Part shown: in pieces, positions 54,754-63,128 of the stretch
Layout of the letters: every line of letters begins with the position of its first letter
Position numbering within the stretch: position 1 is the stretch's first letter
Assembly (NCBI GenBank): GCA_003023695.1
Contig: PXYW01000001.1
Coordinates: 5,060 to 69,059 of the forward strand
From: Sulfobacillus benefaciens
GTDB taxonomy: Bacteria; Bacillota; Sulfobacillia; Sulfobacillales; Sulfobacillaceae
Direction of reading: 5' to 3'
Length of the DNA stretch: 64,000 bases
Program-made: the position numbers and the translations under genes
The notes under the pieces: generated by a model
Database searches by the model: none
Told to the model about the DNA's origin: nothing
Seen by the model: only the letters and a program-made list of their open reading frames with translations

Positions 54754-55608
54754 CTATAGGATGGTCTTACCGATCCTCTCGACCTCAGATAAGGTGACAT
54801 TCGCAATTTCGGCTGTATCTTCAATGCTAAGGCCTTTGAGTAACAGTCGTTGGACGATGGCCCGACGCTCTTCTTGACGTCCTTCTTGACGTCCTTGGCG
54901 GTTGGCCGTCTCAATAGCGGTTGCATAATCATGCAACGCCTTTTGCCGGTCCTCGTATCGCTGGCGCGTTTGCTCATCATGGCTCAAATATTCCAAGGCG
55001 GTTAAGGCTTTCTCCATTATCGGATCTCCTTTCACGAGGGATTCTCGGTCGGACTTCGTGCGCATCGTCAAAAAGGTCAACCAGCGCATTAGCGAGTCGT
55101 GCACTACGCCCGGTTCTTGCGATAGTTTGGGCAATTCCAGAAAGTGCAAGGCCAAATGGTCTGTCAGCAGAAGGCCTTCCTGAGTGCGGATTTGAAACAC
55201 ATTATGCACACGGTTATTGGGAATTTCGACAAAATTGCATACATTGATCGCGATGGCCGGATAAAGTGTGTGGTACGTCGCACTTTCGTGTAATTGGCTT
55301 TCGTAAAGCTTGCTCCAATAGTATAGGCTCCGCTCCCGGATTTCTCCCGTGTTCCGAATCTGGATTTCAATATTGATCAGGGACTGCGATTCGGTGCGTG
55401 CCCGAATGTCTAAGACCGACATTTTATCCGTCCAGGCGTCTTTCTCAATAAACGGGTTGAGGAGCTGTACGGACGTTACACGAGGCGCGCCCGCGTCCTC
55501 AAAAATACCATTGAGAAACGCAATGAGGATATCAGTGCGTTGTTCATCGCCAAACAAGCGTTTAAAGAGAAAATCAACCAAAGGACTTAAGAGCATCTCG
55601 TCCGACAT
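54754..55608 (-). CDS. Rpn-family PD-(D/E)XK nuclease / putative transposase
   Basis: About 284 residues beginning MSDEMLLSPLVDFLFKRLFG, the typical Rpn start. The nuclease core shows MSVLDIRARTESQSLINIEIQ at about 63-84, giving Asp and the ExQ pair. The C-terminus has a repeated GRQEGRQEERR segment and a helical tail (LSIEDTAEIANVTLSEVERI). Rpn proteins promote recA-independent recombination in E. coli and vary fast, with proposed phage-defence roles. ATG 55608 follows GAGAGGAGG. Opposite in strand to all neighbours, so it looks inserted. Confidence 0.85.
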   Translation of the reverse strand: MSDEMLLSPLVDFLFKRLFGDEQRTDILIAFLNGIFEDAGAPRVTSVQLLNPFIEKDAWTDKMSVLDIRARTESQSLINIEIQIRNTGEIRERSLYYWSKLYESQLHESATYHTLYPAIAINVCNFVEIPNNRVHNVFQIRTQEGLLLTDHLALHFLELPKLSQEPGVVHDSLMRWLTFLTMRTKSDRESLVKGDPIMEKALTALEYLSHDEQTRQRYEDRQKALHDYATAIETANRQGRQEGRQEERRAIVQRLLLKGLSIEDTAEIANVTLSEVERIGKTIL

Positions 55609-55881
55609 TGCGCCACGCCTCCTCTCCATGCTCTATTGTACCCACTTGTTCATGCATAGGGTAGGGGACGGTTGTGTTTTCCGCACGGTATATTAGCAGG
55701 GATTGTATTGAGGCATGGTCTCGATTTTTATCGGCTATCGGGCCCAAATTCTCGAAGAAAAGTGATTCGAAATGAAGACCCGCGGCACAGGCACACCGTT
55801 TCTATCCAATTCTGAGCATTGCGGCGTGTGAACGGGGATCTCATCATTTGGAAACCGGGTTATTCTTGGTCGTTCTAGTGG

Positions 55882-57225
55882 TTGATCAATCTGGCAATAC
55901 GAACAGCTATTAAATCTGATAAAATAACCTACGAATCAGCCAGGAACCTGGCAGGAAAGCAGGGAGTACGCATCGACTATTTGATGAAATTGCCCCACGG
56001 ACTAACCTTTGTTTACGATGACCATGGCTCTTTAGGAACTATTGCCATGGGCATCTTTATCGGTGCCGGATCCCGGGACGAGGGACTGGAACAGGAAGGC
56101 GCAGCGCACTTTCTGGAACACTTGGCATTTAAGGGAGCGGGAAACCATACCAGTCGCCAAATTGCTGAATTGATGGATGGATTGGGCGGGGAAGTCAATG
56201 CCTATACGACACGAGACTACACCTGTTTTTACGCGAAAGTGTTAACGCCAATGGCGCTTCCAGCATGGGAACTATTGTGGGATTTGGTGCGGAACCCTTG
56301 GTTAGCGGAAGGGGATTTGTACCGTGAGCGCAATGTGGTCCAAGAAGAGTTGCTGGAAGCCTGGGATGATATCGAAGACCGTTGTGAAATGGCCTATATG
56401 GAGTCACTGTATCAGGATCATCAGATGCGCCACGATGTGCTGGGCACGCCCGATACTATTAAACGTCTGACATGGGATAACATACAATCTTTCTATCGCC
56501 AGCACTACACGCCAGCCAATATGGTGGTGGCGATCGCGGGTGAGGGCACGATGACTTTGCTGGATCAAATCCAACAGGTGCACAACACAGTTGGAGGAAC
56601 CGCGCCCAGTCGCTCGGCGCCGGTACCTGCGCCATCGCATGTTCATTACCACCACAAAGCTGAACAGTTGCAGATACTTATCGGGGCTCCCGCTCCGGTA
56701 TTGACGCAGGATGAATATCCGGTGGCTCTTTTGCTATCCATGCTGCTAGGAGGACAAAATAGTTCGCGGCTGTGGCAACGATTAAGAGAAACCGAGGGTC
56801 TGGTATATACCGTATCCACGGGGTACAATGCCCAAGCGGATTGGGGGGAGTTGTCAATCCACATGGCCTTGAATCCGGCGTCTTTGGAATCGGCGTTGGC
56901 AGCAACAAAGTCTGAGGTCGAGCGATTCATCGCTCATGGGCCGGAGGATCATGAGGTGCAGCGGGCATTGATGCAACTGACCACCAGTTTGGCCTTTACT
57001 CGAGAAACCCCCGATGGCCGAATGTTTCGTCTGGGACGGTACGGGCTGTTAGGACAGGTTCCTCACAGTGGGGACTTGCTGCTTGGCCAATTAGCGCGGG
57101 TGACTCCGCGCCAAATTCAACTATTGGCCGAGACGCTTTTTGGAGATTGGTCTCGGGTCGCGGTGGGGACGGCAGGAATATTGCCGGGTGAATGGCGAAA
57201 TCTTCATGATTTTCTTGTCAAATAG
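55882..57225 (+). CDS. M16 family zinc peptidase (MlpA/YmxG-like)
   Basis: Up to 447 residues. The inverted zinc motif HFLEH lies in AAHFLEHLAFKG at about 75-86, with the distal Glu in VVQEELLEAWDD; C-terminal M16 domain with LRETEGLVYTVSTGY. Bacillus MlpA/YmxG is the relative at this place. The start is unsure: TTG 55882 opens the frame, but the family normally begins just before LPHGLTFVYDD, so ATG 55984 is possible; neither has a good ribosome site. Confidence 0.85.
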   Translation: MINLAIRTAIKSDKITYESARNLAGKQGVRIDYLMKLPHGLTFVYDDHGSLGTIAMGIFIGAGSRDEGLEQEGAAHFLEHLAFKGAGNHTSRQIAELMDGLGGEVNAYTTRDYTCFYAKVLTPMALPAWELLWDLVRNPWLAEGDLYRERNVVQEELLEAWDDIEDRCEMAYMESLYQDHQMRHDVLGTPDTIKRLTWDNIQSFYRQHYTPANMVVAIAGEGTMTLLDQIQQVHNTVGGTAPSRSAPVPAPSHVHYHHKAEQLQILIGAPAPVLTQDEYPVALLLSMLLGGQNSSRLWQRLRETEGLVYTVSTGYNAQADWGELSIHMALNPASLESALAATKSEVERFIAHGPEDHEVQRALMQLTTSLAFTRETPDGRMFRLGRYGLLGQVPHSGDLLLGQLARVTPRQIQLLAETLFGDWSRVAVGTAGILPGEWRNLHDFLVK

Positions 57226-57285
57226 GTTTGTCGGGAGATCCATAACCGTTCTGGATAATATGTGTAAATGTGCTATAATATGGGC

Positions 57286-57868
57286 ATGGTACACACATAT
57301 TCACCTAAACAATTTGGCTAACTCATTGGCAAATCGGTCGCGACGTTGCAACGCTGGGACCGTAAGGGCATTTTACTGCGCATCGATCTCCCACGAATCG
57401 GCGGTATTACACGTACGACCAGTATCTCGCCTATATCGGCGTGGTGGCGAAGCCCGAAGGACGTGTCGTGCTGTATGCGCGGGTCTCGACCCGTAATCAC
57501 CGTCCCGATTTACTCCACCAAGTCGCCGCGTTAGAGCAATATTGTCAGCAACACGGAGCAAGACATTGGGAGCGGATTAAACTATCACCGAAGGGGTTCA
57601 AGCAACTGTTTGAGGACATAGAAGTGGGGAAAGTGCGCCAAGTCATCGTCGCGCATAAAGATCGACTGGTCCGGTTCGGATTCGAGTGGTTCGCCGAGTT
57701 TTGTGCCCGGCACCACTGGGGGTCATGAACCAAGAAACGCTGTCTCCAGAACAAGAAATGGTGAACGATTTGTTATCGATTGTCCATGTCTTTAGCGCCC
57801 GGCTGTATGGCTTACGGTCTTATCGAAAGGAGTTGAAGCATGCTCTTAGCGAAAAGGATCCGCATTAA
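57286..57868 (+). pseudogene. IS607 serine recombinase TnpA, inactivated
   Basis: The frame from ATG 57286 reads MVHTYSPKQFG then TAA at 57319-57321, then LIGKSVATLQRWDRKGIL. The MerR-type part continues in a second frame as TAHRSPTNRRYYTYDQYLAY and on through VVLYARVSTRNHRPD, which carries the catalytic serine (ARVST), to AEFCARHHWGS and a stop at 57726-57728. The end, MNQETLSPEQEMVNDLLSIV and ARLYGLRSYRK, is in a third frame. So there is one nonsense codon and two frame shifts, each equal to a 1-base deletion modulo 3. The gene cannot make an active recombinase. Confidence 0.85.
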
Positions 57869-59030
57869 CGTTTCTCGCCCCGATGCGAACACGTTGGACT
57901 TTATGCAAGCCAAATGCCGTGCTCTCTATAACTGGCATCTGAGCCAACTGAAAGCGGGTGCGAAGTGGTCGCTGTATGAGGCGAAGAAAACCCTCCAACA
58001 GAGTCGCGCCGTGGACCCCGAGATCAATGCGGTCTATGGAAAACTGTTGCAAGAAGTCTTCTTCCGGTTGGATGAAGCCATGCGAGGATTTTTTCGCCGC
58101 GTCAAAGCCGGGGAGGCCCCCGGGTTTCCGCGCTACCATCCGCGGCAGAAGTTCTTCACGCTCAAGTATCCCGGCATGTATCTTCGCGTCGAAGGCCCGA
58201 CGTTAATTCTCCCCACGGGCGGTCGAGGGAAACACAAGCGATTCCCCGATGTTTATGCCAAATTGACGGAAACGCCGCCGATGCCATTTCGGGAAGTGGC
58301 GGTGACCAAGGATGCCGAAGGGCACTATTACGCCACGTTTCTGTCGGATGCCGGCGAGTCACGTCCGCAAGCGGATGATGGCAGTGCCATCGCCTATGAT
58401 TTGGGGATGAAAACCCTGGCCACGGGCTATAGCACGACCGGACGCTTTGTGCATATTGGAGGGTTCACCACCTACCGTTGGTACAACAAACAGTTGGATC
58501 ACCTGCGATCCCTTCGCGCCCGATGTCACAAGGGCTCGCGGCGGCATCGGTACTTAACGGGGGTATATCACCGGGTGTCCGAAAAGAAACGACGGAAGCA
58601 ACGCGATTCCCTGCACAAAGCTTGGGCTTTCCTGACACGACAGGCTGAAAGCGCTATCGTGCTGGGCGATCTGTCCCAACAGCAGATGGTGCGGAAATCG
58701 CGGAAATGCACAAAGCGAACCAAAGGGCTGCATCGCAGTGTGCAAAATGAGTGGGGCCTTTATCAATTCGTCCAGATGGTTCACTACAAAGCGCAGCGCA
58801 CCGGCAAAAAAGTCTACGTCATGAACGAGCGCTACACCTCGAAAGAGTGTTCGGGGTGTGGCTATCGCCAAGACATGCCGTTGTGGAAGCGCACCTATAC
58901 CTGCCCGCAGTGTGGGCTTGTGATGGACCGCGACGAAAATTCGGCCCGCAACATTCTTGCCCGGTTCCTTGCCCGGCTAGGGCCATATCCCGACAGGGAC
59001 GATGTGCTGAGCGAACGCTCAGGAATTTGA
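57840..59030 (+). CDS. tnpB: TnpB RNA-guided nuclease of an IS607/IS605-type element
   Basis: 396 residues and intact. TnpB proteins are RNA-guided DNA nucleases that help keep their transposon in place. RuvC-I Asp is Asp187 in IAYDLGMKT. The RuvC-II position, usually Glu in a xEDL motif, reads VLGDLSQQQM with Gly276, while Glu330 in VYVMNERYTSKE may be the relocated acid. Zinc finger: Cys337, Cys340, Cys355, Cys358. RuvC-III: VMDRDENSARNI with Asp363/365. AAGGAG precedes the ATG, which lies inside the end of tnpA. A guide (omega) RNA would include the 3' end of the gene and the DNA just after. Confidence 0.9.
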   Translation: MLLAKRIRINVSRPDANTLDFMQAKCRALYNWHLSQLKAGAKWSLYEAKKTLQQSRAVDPEINAVYGKLLQEVFFRLDEAMRGFFRRVKAGEAPGFPRYHPRQKFFTLKYPGMYLRVEGPTLILPTGGRGKHKRFPDVYAKLTETPPMPFREVAVTKDAEGHYYATFLSDAGESRPQADDGSAIAYDLGMKTLATGYSTTGRFVHIGGFTTYRWYNKQLDHLRSLRARCHKGSRRHRYLTGVYHRVSEKKRRKQRDSLHKAWAFLTRQAESAIVLGDLSQQQMVRKSRKCTKRTKGLHRSVQNEWGLYQFVQMVHYKAQRTGKKVYVMNERYTSKECSGCGYRQDMPLWKRTYTCPQCGLVMDRDENSARNILARFLARLGPYPDRDDVLSERSGI

Positions 59031-59047
59031 ACATGTTTAAACATGTT
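59030..59047. repeat. 18-bp perfect palindrome at the right end of the IS
   Basis: AACATGTTTAAACATGTT reads the same on both strands and begins at the last base of tnpB. It may mark the right end of the IS607-type element or the end of its guide RNA. Confidence 0.6.
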
Positions 59048-59064
59048 TAGAAAGGCAGGCTACT

Positions 59065-59448
59065 ATGGACCATAAAGATAAACTGGAGACGGTATTTGCC
59101 TGGCAACAAAAATTTAACCAAAAAGTGCGCGAGGAACGACACCTAGATTTTGATCAAAGCACTTGGATTCAGAAGATGGGATTGGCACTCATGGTGGAAC
59201 TTGGAGAAGTGATGGAAGAAGCGCAATATAAGTGGTGGAAGAATACCAAGCCAATCGATGTGGCTAAGCTTCACGAAGAACTGGTGGATGTGTTTCATTT
59301 TTTTATCAGTATGTGTCTTGATGCGGGTTTAGATGCGGAGGGGCTTTACAACGGTTATATGGAAAAGAACCGGGAAAATTTTCGCCGTCAAGAAGGGCTT
59401 TCGGCGAAGCCAGGCTATGCGGTATCGGAGCCAAATTCCTTCGAATGA
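59065..59448 (+). CDS. MazG-like all-alpha NTP pyrophosphatase (dimeric dUTPase type)
   Basis: 127 residues, all helical, with the metal-binding pairs ELGEVMEEAQYKWWKN (about 47-62) and HEELVDVFHFFIS (about 72-84). This fits dimeric dUTPase/MazG-type enzymes, which cleave dUTP or other nucleotides to monophosphate and PPi, cleaning the nucleotide pool. Substrate not provable from sequence. It lies 17 bases after the IS palindrome. Confidence 0.75.
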   Translation: MDHKDKLETVFAWQQKFNQKVREERHLDFDQSTWIQKMGLALMVELGEVMEEAQYKWWKNTKPIDVAKLHEELVDVFHFFISMCLDAGLDAEGLYNGYMEKNRENFRRQEGLSAKPGYAVSEPNSFE

Positions 59449-59490
59449 ACGTTTTGTCCCTCTGCATACCCTTAAGGCGGGGGGAGAAAT

Positions 59491-59751
59491 ATGCGATTTA
59501 CCGAATTGGCGTCTAAAGAAATTATAAACTTAACCACTGGCGGCAGAATGGGTCCGCTTGGTGATACCGATCTGGTGATAAACGCGGATACGGGTCAGAT
59601 TGAATCGATTATCGTACCATCCCGGGGTCGTCTCAACCGACAGACTGAAGAAACCGTCATTCCTTGGAATGCGATTCGACGAGTAGGTCCTGAGGTGTTG
59701 ATCGTAGATATGGATGAAGCTGGGCCGCTAAGACGCACTGGTCGAAATTAA
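59491..59751 (+). CDS. YlmC/YmxH family PRC-barrel protein
   Basis: 86 residues, MRFTELASKEIINLTTGGRM and on to VIPWNAIRRVGPEVLIVD, a PRC-barrel of the YlmC/YmxH family linked with sporulation. In Bacillus ymxH lies just before spoVFA, which agrees with dpaA here, although two genes now separate them. GGGGGGAG precedes the ATG. Confidence 0.88.
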   Translation: MRFTELASKEIINLTTGGRMGPLGDTDLVINADTGQIESIIVPSRGRLNRQTEETVIPWNAIRRVGPEVLIVDMDEAGPLRRTGRN

Positions 59752-59814
59752 CGCGAGGCTTTTTGTGTCGAACGCTCATACTATGGGGGCACGGCATAAA
59801 AAGGAGGCGATGGT

Positions 59815-60297
59815 GTGGAAAAAACAGTGGTTGGCGCATTCCAAGACCATCATAGCGCAGAGACCGTGGTTGATGAGCTAAAACAGCGTGGCGTGCCGGA
59901 AAAGGACATCTCTATGGTCGCCCGAGATCATGGCAAGACCAAAGAAGGACACCCAGGCAGCCATGGGGGAATGCATGACTTGTCTTCCGGCATTGGCTGG
60001 GGAGGCACCATAGGTGGGGTAACCGGCCTATTGGCAGGTGTAGGAGCCTTGGCGATTCCTGGCATCGGCCCAATTGTGGCCGCAGGGCCACTGGCTGCGA
60101 CCTTGACGGGGGCAGCGGCCGGCGGGATTGCCGGAGGCTTAATGGACTACGGGATACCTCGCCAAGAAAGCCATCAATACGAAGAACGCCTAAAAGAAGG
60201 CGATGTACTGCTTATGGTGCGCGCTGACGCCGATGAGGTGGATAAGGCAAAACGCTTGTTTGAACATCACGGCGCCTCCGACATTCACGTGCATTAA
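59815..60297 (+). CDS. General stress protein-like, glycine-rich membrane-type protein
   Basis: 160 residues. The N-terminal ferredoxin-like segment (VVGAFQDHHSAETVVDELKQ, then GVPEKDISMVARDHG), a Gly/Ala-rich hydrophobic middle (IGWGGTIGGVTGLLAG and on), and a C-terminal half-repeat (GDVLLMVRADADEVDKAKRL). This matches YflT/general-stress-type proteins induced by stress in Bacillus. GTG start at 59815 with AAAAGGAGG upstream. A strong terminator follows. Confidence 0.75.
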   Translation: MEKTVVGAFQDHHSAETVVDELKQRGVPEKDISMVARDHGKTKEGHPGSHGGMHDLSSGIGWGGTIGGVTGLLAGVGALAIPGIGPIVAAGPLAATLTGAAAGGIAGGLMDYGIPRQESHQYEERLKEGDVLLMVRADADEVDKAKRLFEHHGASDIHVH

Positions 60298-60307
60298 GCA
60301 TGGGCAG

Positions 60308-60340
60308 TCGGGAACTAGTGCATACTAGTTCCCGATTTGT
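60308..60340 (+). terminator. Strong Rho-independent terminator
   Basis: TCGGGAACTAGT pairs perfectly with ACTAGTTCCCGA around the loop GCAT (60320-60323) and is followed by TTTGTATT. It separates the stress-type gene from the aminotransferase. Confidence 0.9.
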
Positions 60341-60371
60341 ATTATGGATGTCCTTCGGGGAGGAAATCTCT

Positions 60372-61529
60372 GTGCCTGTATCAACCCGTGCTCAAGCGTT
60401 GCCGCCTTATATTTTCGCGCGGATGGAAGAGGATATCGACGCTATTCGTCGAGAAAATCGTTTAGTCGTCGATCTAGGTATTTCCGATCCTGACCTGCCG
60501 CCGCCAAATGGTGTTGCTGCAGCCTTGGTTCAAGCGGTCGGGCAACCTGGCAGCTATCGTTATCCGCCGTATGGCGGTATAGATGAATTGCGTCAGCAAG
60601 TGGCGGACTGGTATCGTCAACGGTTTGCCGTGAACTTGGATCCAACGACCGAGGTGTTAATTACCGGGGGTTCTAAAGAGGCCCTGATCCATGTGGCATT
60701 GGCTACTACCGACCCCAAGGATGCGGTGTTGGTGCCGGATCCCGGCTATCCCGCATATCATATTCCTAGCGCACTTTTTGATTTGGAGGAAATTTCCCTC
60801 CCGTTGAGAGCAGCAAACCATTTTCTGCCGGATTGGACCGAAATTACACCAGAGCAGTGGAAACGGATTCGCTTGGGATATCTAAACTATCCCAACAATC
60901 CTACTGGAGTTCTGGCTCCCGATAGTTTGTGGCAGGAAACTATTGATTTGGCTGCGCGTCATGGATGGACTGTGGTCTCCGATCTTGCCTACGTTGATAT
61001 TGTTTATCAAGGGCGGGCCCGTTCGATTATGGAATTTCCCGGCGCCAAAGATGTGGCCCTGGAAACCCTCACTTTCTCTAAAAGTTACAGTATGCAGGGG
61101 TTTCGATTAGGAGCTGTGGTTGGCAACGCCAAAATTTTGAAGGCAATGTACCGCGTTGAAAGTCAGATTAATGCAGGCGTCTATGTGCCAATTCAAACGG
61201 CAGGCATCGAAGCTCTAAAATTAGGGATGCAAGCCGACGTCCTCTCCCAATACCGGGCACGTAGAGATTATGTCGCGTCGCAACTGGCTACCTTAGGTTT
61301 CCACGTGTCTATTCCTCCGGCAACTCTGTATTTTTGGTTGCCAATGGCGCCAGGCGTCACTGGTACGCAATTTTGTCGCGCCCTGTTGCACAAGGCTGGT
61401 GTTGCGTTAACACCAGGCGCCGCATTTGGACCTTCCAGCGATAGGTTCGTTCGTCTCTCCTTAACTGAACCCTTGTCTTTGCTATCGCGTGCTTTCGAGT
61501 CCTGGCACCGGGCACTGCCTATTACTTGA
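60372..61529 (+). CDS. Class I/II PLP aminotransferase, possibly LL-diaminopimelate aminotransferase
   Basis: 385 residues with YPPYGGIDELRQQVADWY, DPGYPAY, NYPNNPTG and the PLP lysine in TLTFSKSYSMQGFRLG. The tail ALTPGAAFGPSSDRFVRLSL is typical of class I aminotransferases. The gene order, next to dpaA-dpaB-asd, suggests lysine/dipicolinate work such as DapL, but aspartate or other aminotransferase roles fit too. GTG 60372 follows GGGGAGG at 8 bases; an upstream ATG at 60300 lies before the terminator and is not used. Confidence 0.78.
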   Translation: MPVSTRAQALPPYIFARMEEDIDAIRRENRLVVDLGISDPDLPPPNGVAAALVQAVGQPGSYRYPPYGGIDELRQQVADWYRQRFAVNLDPTTEVLITGGSKEALIHVALATTDPKDAVLVPDPGYPAYHIPSALFDLEEISLPLRAANHFLPDWTEITPEQWKRIRLGYLNYPNNPTGVLAPDSLWQETIDLAARHGWTVVSDLAYVDIVYQGRARSIMEFPGAKDVALETLTFSKSYSMQGFRLGAVVGNAKILKAMYRVESQINAGVYVPIQTAGIEALKLGMQADVLSQYRARRDYVASQLATLGFHVSIPPATLYFWLPMAPGVTGTQFCRALLHKAGVALTPGAAFGPSSDRFVRLSLTEPLSLLSRAFESWHRALPIT

Positions 61530-61619
61530 GACCAGATGGAACCCCATTTCACCTAGCCACGTATAGTGAACGGAAACCAATTCACATAGTCGTGCTGAGC
61601 CGAGTGGGGAGGCAGCTTT

Positions 61620-62495
61620 ATGAGACACCGAGTCGTAGTCGCGGGCGGTGACGCCCGCGATGCCTGGTTGTGCCGCTTTTTGGCAGATCAAGAATTTCAT
61701 GTAGAGTCCTGGGGTATGACTGTTGCGGAAATCGAGCCGTTTCAAGCTCAGCGTCCGGGCCCCGACATCCTTATTGGGCCTATGACCGGGATTGGGCCCC
61801 GGGGTGTCATGGAAACCATAGAAGGACCACAATCCGTCACACCCCAATTGCTGGCTAAAATGCCGGAAGGCGGGATTGTGGCAGCAGGTCTGATAGCTGC
61901 TGATGTCCGCGCCTGGGCTCAAGATCTGGGGCTAATGACAGTGGAATACCGAAAGCAGCCGATTTTTATGTGGCTCAATGCGGTACCAACCGCTGAAGGT
62001 GCCCTCAAAGCCGCATTGGGGCGTTCCGGTTTTACCGTATATCATCGCTCTTTTGCCATCTTGGGATTTGGTCGGGTGGGGTCCGTATTGGCACTGCGTC
62101 TGCAAAGCTATGGGGCAAATCCGGAGATATTTGAACGTTCCGAAGAACGAAGGGCGATGGCATCAGCCTATGGATTTCGTGTCCATTCTCTGGACCCTCA
62201 GTGGTGTCCACCAGTGGATGGCCTTTTTAATACCATTCCTCATCCGGTATTGACTCCCGAGTGGTTTGACTTGACGGATCCCGCCTGGATTGTGGATCTG
62301 GCGTCTAAACCTGGGGGCCTTAGTTTTTCTTTGCATGATAAGCCCGAGTATAGTGCTCGTTATGAGTCGATATTGGGGATTCCTGGGCAAGTCGCACCCC
62401 GGCGGGCAGCGGAAATCATTTGGGAGACGCTTAGTGTAGCAATATCTGACCGTCAATTAAGTCCTATCGCCAAAACCTCAGAAAGGAGAACGTGA
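61620..62495 (+). CDS. dpaA: Dipicolinate synthase subunit A
   Basis: Makes dipicolinic acid from dihydroxydipicolinate in the mother cell during sporulation (SpoVFA). 291 residues, with VVVAGGDARDAWLCRFLADQ at the start and a NAD(P)-binding site AILGFGRVGSVLA in the middle. The 3' end is next to the GTG of dpaB. Only spore formers carry it. Confidence 0.95.
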   Translation: MRHRVVVAGGDARDAWLCRFLADQEFHVESWGMTVAEIEPFQAQRPGPDILIGPMTGIGPRGVMETIEGPQSVTPQLLAKMPEGGIVAAGLIAADVRAWAQDLGLMTVEYRKQPIFMWLNAVPTAEGALKAALGRSGFTVYHRSFAILGFGRVGSVLALRLQSYGANPEIFERSEERRAMASAYGFRVHSLDPQWCPPVDGLFNTIPHPVLTPEWFDLTDPAWIVDLASKPGGLSFSLHDKPEYSARYESILGIPGQVAPRRAAEIIWETLSVAISDRQLSPIAKTSERRT

Positions 62496-63101
62496 GTGGC
62501 CGTGAGTGGCAAACCATTATCTGGTGTAAGAATTGGAATGGCAATGGCTGCATCCCATTGCAATTTGCACCGTGCCGTCGCTACAATAAAAGAATTGGTG
62601 GAGGCTGGCGCCGTCGTCACCCCAATTGTATCCCCCAGCATTCTTCACGTGGCGACTCGCTTTGGCACGCCTGACTACTGGAGAGAACAAATTCAAGAAT
62701 CCACGCCCGAAGAAATATTGACGTCGATTCCTGAGGTGGAGCCCAGTGGACCCAAGCACTGGTTTGATGTGGTGGCGGTGGTGCCATGTACCGGCAACAC
62801 ATTGGCCAAGTTGGCCAATGCCATCAATGATTCTCCGGTGACCATGGCGGCAAAGGCGCAATTAAGAAATGGCCGCCCAGTGGTATTGGGGATTACCTCC
62901 AATGATTTGTTGGGGATGAATGCGGCCAATTTAGGACGTTTGTTAACGGCACGCAATATTTATTTTATTCCGTTTGGCCAGGACGATCCAGAAAACAAGC
63001 CTCGGTCATTGGATGCGCATTTGGAGCTAATTGTACCAACTATTGAACAAGCGCTGCGTACTGAGCAAATTCAGCCCCTGCTGCGAAGCTGGCGGGAGTG
63101 A
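62496..63101 (+). CDS. dpaB: Dipicolinate synthase subunit B
   Basis: The flavoprotein-like partner of DpaA (SpoVFB), 201 residues, with MAMAASHCNLHRAVATIKEL and PCTGNTLAKLANAINDSPV of the flavoprotein/decarboxylase fold. GTG 62496 follows GAAAGGAG and begins right after the dpaA stop, so the two are co-translated. An asd gene follows. Confidence 0.95.
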   Translation: MAVSGKPLSGVRIGMAMAASHCNLHRAVATIKELVEAGAVVTPIVSPSILHVATRFGTPDYWREQIQESTPEEILTSIPEVEPSGPKHWFDVVAVVPCTGNTLAKLANAINDSPVTMAAKAQLRNGRPVVLGITSNDLLGMNAANLGRLLTARNIYFIPFGQDDPENKPRSLDAHLELIVPTIEQALRTEQIQPLLRSWRE

Positions 63102-63128
63102 TGAACTTTTTTAAGGAGTGACAGACAG

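Larger units (their letters stand above)
57260..59047 (+). mobile_element. IS607-type element with broken tnpA and intact tnpB
   Basis: About 1.8 kb holding a serine-recombinase tnpA pseudogene and a tnpB gene, ended by an 18-bp palindrome. IS607 elements lack terminal inverted repeats, so the outer limits are estimates. It lies between the mlpA-like gene and the MazG-like gene, inside a cluster that is continuous in Bacillus. An extended -10 box (TGCTATAAT, 57271-57279) precedes tnpA. Confidence 0.75.

Noticed and set aside
60300-60371. ATG 60300 as start of the aminotransferase.
   Set aside because: The first 24 codons lie across the terminator hairpin; GTG 60372 with GGGGAGG is far better.
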